Assembly: GCA_014338405.1 (NCBI GenBank)
Contig: JTDE01021449.1
Coordinates: 1-64,000, forward strand
Length of the DNA: 64,000 nt
Source: Paragonimus skrjabini miyazakii
Lineage: Eukaryota > Platyhelminthes > Trematoda > Plagiorchiida > Troglotrematidae
Reading direction: 5' to 3'
Part shown: positions 57,065-64,000 of the stretch, in pieces
Numbering within the stretch: the stretch's first letter is position 1
Layout: every line of letters begins with the position of its first letter
Position numbers and translations under genes: made by a program
The notes under the pieces: generated by a model
What the model saw: only the letters and a program-made list of their open reading frames with translations
The model's database searches: none
Told to the model about the DNA's origin: nothing

Positions 57065-58875
57065 ATCTCCGGGCTCCCGGCCCGGCCCGGCCTCGTAATT
57101 CAACCTGTGAAGCGTTTGCCACACCTTGGGGGTGCCTTCCGTGTTGTTAGCCCAAATCCAGTCAGAACCCGAATTTTTTTCCGACTGGTTTACTGCCAGG
57201 TTAACGAATCTGCAAAATCAGTTGTAGTAACGTTAACCTCATACTACCAAATGTAGTTCTTGAGGCTGTTCACACAGGAGCTTGCTTAAGATGCTGTGCT
57301 TTGAATGAGGGAAGTATGGGAGCTCGTGTTTCTATGGTCATTATAATGTCCGACGACTTGAACTATCCTCGACACCAATAGCCTGCATTTATCCTTAACA
57401 GTCTAATTTCGAAGGCGAATTTAGAATGATTTTTGCCTACGACTGTGAAACACTATCACAAACAGTTGAGAATTCATTCTGGTAATGTAAGCCATGATTC
57501 TCAAATGAACGGACTGCAAACAATTCGTTTCGCTTAGAATTAGTCACTGGGGCACGGTCGAACTCTTTTTGCATGCACAACTTTGAATTGTATCATCGAA
57601 CAGCTGTCGCTTTAACCATTGTTAGCGGCGCTATGGGATGACTGGCCGGTTGGCCGATATTCTGTCAACGACCAGGTCGGTCTGATTTACATGTTGGGTT
57701 CGTGTCTACTAAGCGAGTGACAATTGTGTTCGTCATCAATTCGCTTATCCCACCCCTTGGTCAGGCCAAGTGATGCTTCATTATCTTTTCAAACAATTAC
57801 CTCGCACTGGACTAATGTATTCTCTTGTAAAATGGCGGGTAAATGAGTACAGTGGCATACTTTGAAAGTGAATAGGCAAGTCGCTATTCAAGCGAAGAGG
57901 TATGTGGCAGCTGGTAGACAATGAGCGAGGCCTGGCTATTTAGAATTTTTGAAACGACCATTAGGTGGGGATGACTGAGAAGTTCTGGGAATGGGACATC
58001 TTTATAGAAAATAATACTCTTCTGTATCATTATTAGTAGTTCGCAAGACTACTGTAGTTGCAATAGATTTTGAGATAAGTCTATCTATGTACTGGTTTGC
58101 TTGAAGTCCGTTGGAGGAAATTTCATTCGCAGTCAATAGCGTTGCTTGAGCAGACGATTCTTGCTTTATTATTGAGGCAACAAACTAGATTCTTCATAGT
58201 TTGGGAGGTAAGGTCTGTTAAATTTAGTATATTATTTGCTAAATGTTAATCTGGTATACCCCAAGGGTTTTATCAGACCGTCAAATTGAGTTCATGCCAA
58301 GAAACTGTCAGGCATTATTTGATTCAGCCTATGATGTGCTTTGTGATCTCGGTCGCATAAGCCAAGAATAGTTGCCATGACCTACCCACAATGTAAAACT
58401 GTTGCCCACGCACAGAGTATTGAGGACAATGTCTATCGATGTTTACTTGCAGCCGCAACTGTCGGATGGCATCGAACAATATAAAACCGGGAGTCCAGGT
58501 TTTGAGGGCCGATAAATTTCACCCACTCAAACCCATAAGGGTGAGCACAGTTTTGTGGTTAAGCCACCTGATATGGTTACCAACCTATTATTTAGCTCGC
58601 CGGGCAATCCTTGCCAAGTCCTTACCTCACGTCAGTGAAGTAAGAGGGGGCAAGTTGAAAAAATGAAAAAAGGAGAAGAAAGTAGCTACTACCCAGTTAT
58701 AAACAGTAGGTTGTGTGCTCCTCACGGACTGGCGTCCTCGTGACTCACCTGACCATGGACCAGAAGCATTAGGGGATGTGGTAGTTAATCCGGTTCAACA
58801 ACGGGTATGTTGTCACTATCGTCTGTGAACATATTTGAGACCAGTGATTAAGCATGTTACTGAAGGATGAAAAAA
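57065..58875. other. Unannotated stretch
   Basis: No recognised domain, repeat or RNA gene. Confidence 0.3.
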
Positions 58876-58882
58876 ACTCACT

Positions 58883-59323
58883 TTGCATGACATTTTACCC
58901 TTTAGCAATTCGTTTGTTTGTTTGTGGGGCTTGACCGAAGTACTCTTAAATATACGGACGTTTAGAACTATCGCCCATCCATTTCATCTGTTTTCAAACG
59001 TAGTGCTTTTTTTATCCTTTCATGGCTGTATAGCAGTTGAGCTTGTGCCAATCGTTGGTATGCAGCTGCAAATTGTGTTGAGGTGGATGAGAAGTATTGG
59101 CTGTAGGTGTGAGTGGAACAGTAGACAATCGATCAGCTGTCGGTGCACCAAACCCAAAGATCTGGTAAACCGTAACCGCAACGCATGTAGTAGGGCTTGC
59201 TGTTGGTTAATAAGGTTTTATTTAAAGGGAATATATCATTTTGTGAGTCAAACCAGCACGTGGTCAACAGGAATAAGTCGCATGGTGTGTGTAGATTCGC
59301 AACTGCGTGATATTCTTAATTGA
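58883..59323 (+). CDS. Possible reading frame, 146 codons, no family
   Basis: It is the longest unexplained frame outside the two genes and the transposons, but it opens at a TTG. It has a hydrophobic first half (FHLFSNVVLFLSFHGCIAVE) and a Cys/Arg-rich second half (RSIGCRCEWNSRQSISCRCT). I see no domain, no splice signals and no repeat relationship. Chance or a decayed transposon ORF are both possible. Confidence 0.18.
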   Translation: MHDILPFSNSFVCLWGLTEVLLNIRTFRTIAHPFHLFSNVVLFLSFHGCIAVELVPIVGMQLQIVLRWMRSIGCRCEWNSRQSISCRCTKPKDLVNRNRNACSRACCWLIRFYLKGIYHFVSQTSTWSTGISRMVCVDSQLRDILN

Positions 59324-59567
59324 CAGCAAGAGATGTGCATTTTTGCATCAGAGGGAAGATAAGCGCTGGAAACTTTTGAGAATAGAAAACGAAATAGTAA
59401 TCGCCAAAGAGGTTAGTGGTAGCGTTACTGTTCTAATGAAAATGACACAAATTGAAACTGGAATGTAAGCACAGTAATGAGAAAGCTCACGTGGAACAAT
59501 GTGATAATACAGCGCTCATTTAATCACTTAATAGTATTGAATATAGATAACGATATGAAAAAGCTGG

Positions 59568-60153
59568 TTCAAGTCACGGCAGTGGCGATGATATGCACTA
59601 CTGACGAGCTCTAATGAGAGTGAAACTCGAGTCTAGTGCTTCTTTTCGATAGGGGCCGACTGGATAGTCTATGGGAATGCGACAGCTGTGATCAGTTGTG
59701 GGTGAGGTTCAAATTGAAATTAACCAAATCCCCGGCTACTCATCAGTAACCTAAAATATCGCCTAGCAGGTTTGATGAGATCGGAGATCTCGGCCTGTCT
59801 AGGAAGTCCTAATCGCGGGGTTATCGATTGGAGTTAACAGGACAGTTACTGTGTCTCCATGTCGAGACGATCGGGCAACCTGATCATTACTCACAAGCGA
59901 AAGTGGTTGAGTGTTCACATATGATAATTCGGTCGTACCCATTGTGAGGTCAATGGCGCAGTGGTAAACACGGTTGCCTCATGAACAGCGTGTCCGTGAT
60001 TCAAATCCGGGCAGTGGTGATGATATGCACTACTGACGAGCTCTAATGAGAGTGAAGCTCGAGTCTAGTGCTTCTTTTTGAAGGGGAACGACTTGGAAGT
60101 CTATGGGAATGCGACAGCTGCGATCAATTGTGGGTGATGTTCAAATTGAAATA
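59568..60153 (+). repeat. SINE1 head-to-tail tandem, period 432 bp
   Basis: The left unit is 5'-truncated in the B-box region (gttcaagtcacggcagtgg). It runs through body and tail (ggctactcatcagtaa) straight into the head of a second unit (cctaaaatatcgcc). The second tRNA-like region (tggcgcagtgg A box, anticodon-loop-like ctcatga, gattcaaatcc B box) and body follow, stopping before the tail. agtgg at 59581 and 60013 gives the period. This shows the junction expected from multimeric SINE RNA. Confidence 0.85.
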
Positions 60154-60154
60154 G

Positions 60155-60505
60155 ACTCAACCGATAAACTCAGAAGGTTTCCCAGAGAAACATAAAAAGA
60201 ATAAGTTCTTAACATTTGCATCACAAGCTGTTCGCTTTCAGATGAAAAATAACAGACATAAATGGGTCACATTCTCTCACGCAGGTCAAACTTTGACGGT
60301 AGCAATCGAGATAACGGGGTTCGGACTAGATACTTGTATTCCAGACACCTGTCAAACTCAGTGCAGATTGGACTTTCTGCTGGACATATTAGCCTACATG
60401 TTAAGAATTTTGTAATCGTCGAAAATGCAGACGTATCATCATTCACACCAATTCCAGTCCAACCGCTTGGTCTTGTTCTTTTAATTTTTAATAGTTATAG
60501 GGGGG
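60155..60505. other. Unannotated stretch
   Basis: A 91-codon plus-strand frame (60262-60537) is without known domain. Nothing else recognised. Confidence 0.3.
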
Positions 60506-60519
60506 TCCTCTTCTCTTCT

Positions 60520-60608
60520 GCGTCGCTATTGAAATGAGTGGCGGCCTGGGCCACAGAACCTTTTAGTCGGGTTCAAGACCGCTGTGATAATGATAATGAT
60601 GATGAAGG
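60520..60608 (+). mobile_element. RTE-family 3' end, UTR and tail only
   Basis: gtggcggcctgggccacaga, ccttttagtcgg and gaccgctgtgataatgataa match the 3' UTR and tail of the copies at 36000-36098 and 39080-39155. It is a very short 5'-truncated insertion. Confidence 0.72.
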
Positions 60609-60966
60609 GTTCTCACCTTTTTTTAACGTATCTGTGAAAGCATCATTTAAAACACTCACAACAGTGCTATCAGGTAGGGTTAATACAATAAGCTTCCCTG
60701 CATTATCATTCACTGAAATATATTAATAAGCTCGGTTAACTTCTATGGCCTTACGTATTTTGGTTTCTTTTTCACACAGTAATAGGAATGTTATAAAATA
60801 TTGTTGCTTAGTGTTCTGTTTTAGTTTGGTTGCAGAATGAGGATGGGGACTGTAAACCACGGATTTCCGTTTATTCCGTAGGAACAGTTTAACGGAGCTA
60901 AAAATCAGGTGATCCTAGAGGCTATTGGACAGATTCACCAAAACCAATCTACTCCTGAAGAAGTGA

Positions 60967-61518
60967 TTAATCCAAACACGATTTTGTATATTGAGCGTAA
61001 GCGCTATCCTGATGACCTCTTCGCTCGGCATGTAAGCCTGGAAGGCATTGACTCAGGGTACCAGACCTCTTCAGAACATACTCAATAAGCACGCCAGGAA
61101 CGTCTAACGGATTACGATATGCATATTTCACAAGTGCACTGAAAATGGGCAGCCTATTTGTAACCTGTTGGGTCAAGAATGTTGCTTTTTCAAGAACGCA
61201 AAACATCTCTTGAAAGAGCTTTAGAATATGGCTTACTAACTTTTTAAACCGTTCATTTAATTAATTTAGTTAGGTGATTAAAACCTTATACGTCTTAGTC
61301 AAATGTGAGCGCACACTAGTATCATGGCAAACGTCGTACACATTATGCTGATTTATATACGACTTACTAACTTTGGGAATTATTAGTGAACGCGTGCACA
61401 ATGCTTGAAGATGTTCATACTTTAGGATAAATCGTTGTATTATTTCGTCTAGTTCTGAAACCTTGAATATCCGGTATTGCTCCTTGCTGCTCATGTAACT
61501 CCCTTCGCAGTTAAACAT
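60967..61518 (-). CDS. Candidate two-exon gene fragment (minus strand)
   Basis: A frame from ATG at 61518 reads MFNCEGSYMSSKEQYRIFKV, then SELDEIIQRFILKYEHLQAL and PKVS before a gtaagt donor near 61368. A second frame begins after a ctctttcaag acceptor-like site near 61212 and reads EMFCVLEKATFLTQQ, LPIFSALVKYAYRNPLDVPG and so on to a stop at 60967. Both pieces look protein-like, with good charge balance. A roughly 150-base intron is plausible. Family not recognised. Confidence 0.3.
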
Positions 61519-61519
61519 A

Positions 61520-62690
61520 AACCGTGCTAAGGTTTAAACTAACAGACGCTCTAATCAGGTGGTACCAAAGGCCGTTAGCCTCCGCTGTCTGACTTTGAGA
61601 TGCATCGATCATGACGTTTGCTAGATGTCTTGCGCATGACTACTAGTTTGGAGTCCTTAGTAGATAGCAAACTATCGGCAAGGCTGTTGCGGAAACACAC
61701 TTACCAAGCTAACGTTGACTTCACTTTTGAGCTGCTGAGCTAACTTACTGGTGGATAATTGAGGATTTGATCACACAATAAGTCGACATATGATGACCTG
61801 GTGTAGAGAAATGTAGTCGTTCACCAAAGTGTTGGTCATTGTAGGTCGGTTTACTATCCCGGATCGAGCCCTCCTGATTCACAGAGCCGATGTCTGGGGG
61901 AGTTAAGTGAGATGGCGGCCAATCGAGCCGACCGGTGTAAATTTTGACTTTGTTTGGTCGAACTATCTATAAAGTAGGTGAACTTAGTGGCACTGAGTAG
62001 TGAAGGTCGTAAGAAAACTGTCTTATTGATGATATCTTACCTTTATTTACAACTCGCCTGTTTAACTATAGGTAGAGTTATTTTTGGTAGTTAGATCCCA
62101 TCTCTTTTTATTCTTGGCTAGGGTTTGCTGTTTAATAGTTGTGTGGAAGTTAAGCAGAGTTGAGAACCGTTGATACGACGCCCTGTGCGGCAACGCTGCT
62201 GCTGACCGGTCCTTCTGTCGTCACCGGTTTTAGTGTAGGTATGAACTGTTTTACTGAAAGAACCAATGCCACAGAAGCCAATGCTTTAATCACATTGCTG
62301 TCGGCTTCAGATTATGTGGATGGCGGCGCTTGAATTCATCGCAAGTACTTCGTAAACTCCAGCCTTAAGATGTCGGACACTGTTACCAATTAACTAACAT
62401 GCAGAATTTAGTTCACTAAGTAAATCCTAAACCTGATAGTGAGACAGACACTAAGCGGCCGCAGAACACGCCGGTAGATGGGCAGCTGATGTTTACAACA
62501 GTGGGATGTCACAATCCTCAGCACGCGCCCAGCGTTAGGTAGAGTTAAGACAATTATTGTGCTCAGCCATTGCGATCCGTAACAGCAGCCAGCGTACGCT
62601 CCCATCAAGTTGGTCTGAACTCAGTGTCAGGCGCACACGAGTTTCTTCTACTTCGTCCACCGCACTGACTGTCTGCTGTTCCACGGATGT
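61520..62690. other. Unannotated stretch
   Basis: No recognised feature. Confidence 0.3.
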
Positions 62691-62754
62691 CTGTTTGTGC
62701 ACGTGTTCACTTGCACAATTAAATATCGAACCCTGACGAGCGATCCGCAACACT

Positions 62755-63110
62755 TCTTAAGTACCACCTTGTCTAAACAGAATAGGAACAGTTGGATAAA
62801 ACTACGCGATGTCCAGGTAAAAAGGTGGACAACAAATACGAAGACACTCACTGTTTCACCAGGGAAAGTGAGTTGGAGTCGTTGGTCCGAATGCGGTCTT
62901 CGTGATCGTCAAAATCGTTGGCTAGAAACTCTATCCGAGGTTGCAATTGGCTGCAGTCAAATACTACCGGCATCCATATCATTTCCAGTTCTTTTGCCTA
63001 AAGCTCTTTCATCAATTACAAATCTTTTTAGCTATTTTTTCTCTCTCTATTTTTCCAGGTCACTTTGGATGTGAGTGACGGCCCTGGCCATTAAGATTAA
63101 TTGCTGCCAA
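62755..63110 (+). mobile_element. RTE-family 3' fragment
   Basis: The frame at 62697-63074 contains NSWIKLRDVQVKRWTTNTKT, CGLRDRQNRWLETLSEVA and a terminal block that align with the RTE C-terminus at 35704-35952. A 3' UTR with gacggccctggcca follows. The tandem tail is missing or eroded. 5'-truncated. Confidence 0.78.
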
Positions 63111-63114
63111 TCCG

Positions 63115-63715
63115 GTTCCTGGCGTCACCGTTCCCACTTTTTCATTGATTTGTTCGGGAAATTAGGTGTGACTTACGAGAGCTAACTGTGAGGTCACTTA
63201 ACACAAATTTTGTTCGTCCGATGTGACAGATTTTTTCCCGGTGTTCATTATACGATCAGCGGGTAAAGCCCCTTCCAAAGCGACTTCGGGATGAATGTGT
63301 TGTCTGGTTTTTGTCCAGCTGTCTACCGCACCCACGATATAATGTCCACCTTCCTGGAGTAGTAACAGGTATAGTGCCTACAGTGTAAATTGCTTAATCG
63401 AAGAATGAACCGTGTACGAAAAAGACCACCAGGATGTCTTGTAGCGAGAAACGGGTGCACGTGTGTGGAAGCACAGTAACTTGAGAGTGAAGGTCATGCT
63501 TTTTTCATGCCCGGTTAGAGCTGGTCGGCTGATACCACCTGACCCAAATCTTTTGCACTGTCTAGTGGTATGCGTGTACAGAGTCATTCTGAAAGGGCTA
63601 TACTCTGCACTCTTATTGAGTCCATTTTGTTTGTCCAACATTTTATGTTCGGAATCGAAGATTTATTGTTTATTTGCCTCCAGAATATATCTGTTTTCTG
63701 TGCTTCAATTCATTT
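63115..63715. other. Unannotated stretch
   Basis: Nothing recognised; overlapping frames at 63463-63788 show no domain. Confidence 0.3.
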
Positions 63716-63717
63716 TA

Positions 63718-64000
63718 TTAAAAGTCAAAACGTAGCGAACAAGCTCGTTTTCGATGTGTCATCTAACAGGCCAAATACAACACAATAAATATGAAATTAG
63801 TTGTCAAGTCAGGATTTTGTGGAACCTAATACAGTATGAATCTAGTGTCATTTGGGGGTTACGGACATGGTTACTATGGTACCGTGTCAAATGTTTGAAC
63901 GTCGGCAGGCCATGGTAACTTCAGTGCTTGAACAAAAGACTTCTGCTCCCACAAATTAGGGCTTCTCAGCCGGATTCCGATCGCTTCCGCAGCAGCCAAG
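63718..64000 (-). mobile_element. Penelope-like element C-terminus and 3' end, cut by the window edge
   Basis: On the minus strand, from the window edge, the frame reads LAAAEAIGIRLRSPNLWEQK, then SFVQALKLPWPADVQTF to a stop near 63886. This is the C-terminal end of the GIY-YIG domain, uninterrupted here. The following 3' UTR matches 42720-42950. It looks better preserved than the other two Penelope-like copies; the rest lies beyond position 64000. Confidence 0.8.

Overview
The window is eukaryotic nuclear DNA, most likely from a flatworm and probably a digenean trematode (fluke). No prokaryotic operons are present. Genes are sparse and large stretches are non-coding. The DNA is packed with decayed RTE, CR1-like, Penelope-like and Ty3/Gypsy retroelements, tRNA-derived SINEs and trinucleotide microsatellites, including RTE 3' ends with (TGA)n tails. 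The genus cannot be fixed from sequence alone. A 100-N scaffold gap lies at 35594-35693.

Only two long intact reading frames stand out, both on the minus strand: 19730-22318 (862 codons) and 52344-54050 (568 codons). They appear to be diverged paralogues. In the same order, both carry a basic/charged body, two CxC-type cysteine clusters, an SP[DE]T-x-x-LL-x-x-[IV]-E-[HN]-P motif and a Pro/Thr-rich tail with CPxxxYY-like residues. I do not recognise the family; they look like disordered, probably nuclear proteins. Several shorter exon-like frames (around 5.1, 16.5, 33.4, 39.7, 49.1 and 61.3 kb) are listed at low confidence.

Mobile-element layout, left to right: CR1-like RT (0.8-1.9 kb, +); foldback SINE1 (3.56-4.25); foldback SINE2 (7.13-7.56); ~173-bp tandem repeat (9.2-9.66); Ty3/Gypsy pol (13.25-10.4, minus) with a foldback SINE1 in its RNase H region and another repeat before integrase; (AT)n and (CAT)n arrays (18.2, 19.1); gene 1 (19.7-22.3); SINE2 (23.2); R2/NeSL-like zinc-finger/Myb fragment (24.4-25.1); CR1-like RT (28.95-27.5, minus); Penelope-like RT plus GIY-YIG (32.5-31.1, minus); a perfect 572-bp inverted repeat (33.70-35.27); RTE pieces (35.7-36.1, 37.1-39.15); foldback SINE1 (41.5-42.3); Penelope-like endonuclease (43.4-42.7, minus); FAR1/ZSWIM-like pseudogene cut by a SINE2 (49.9-50.9); gene 2 (52.3-54.1); RTE (54.6-55.75); SINE2 pair (56.6-57.06); SINE1 tandem (59.57-60.15); RTE 3' ends (60.5, 62.75-63.1); and a Penelope-like C-terminus running off the right edge.

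The most unusual signal is architectural. Two unrelated tRNA-derived SINE families both occur as self-complementary foldback composites bounded by short target-site duplications, with the same order: inverted copy lacking its tail, inverted tail plus stub, then forward copy with tail. This fits twin priming on tandem (multimeric) SINE RNA. The second signal is the perfect 572-bp inverted repeat around a 427-bp unique spacer.
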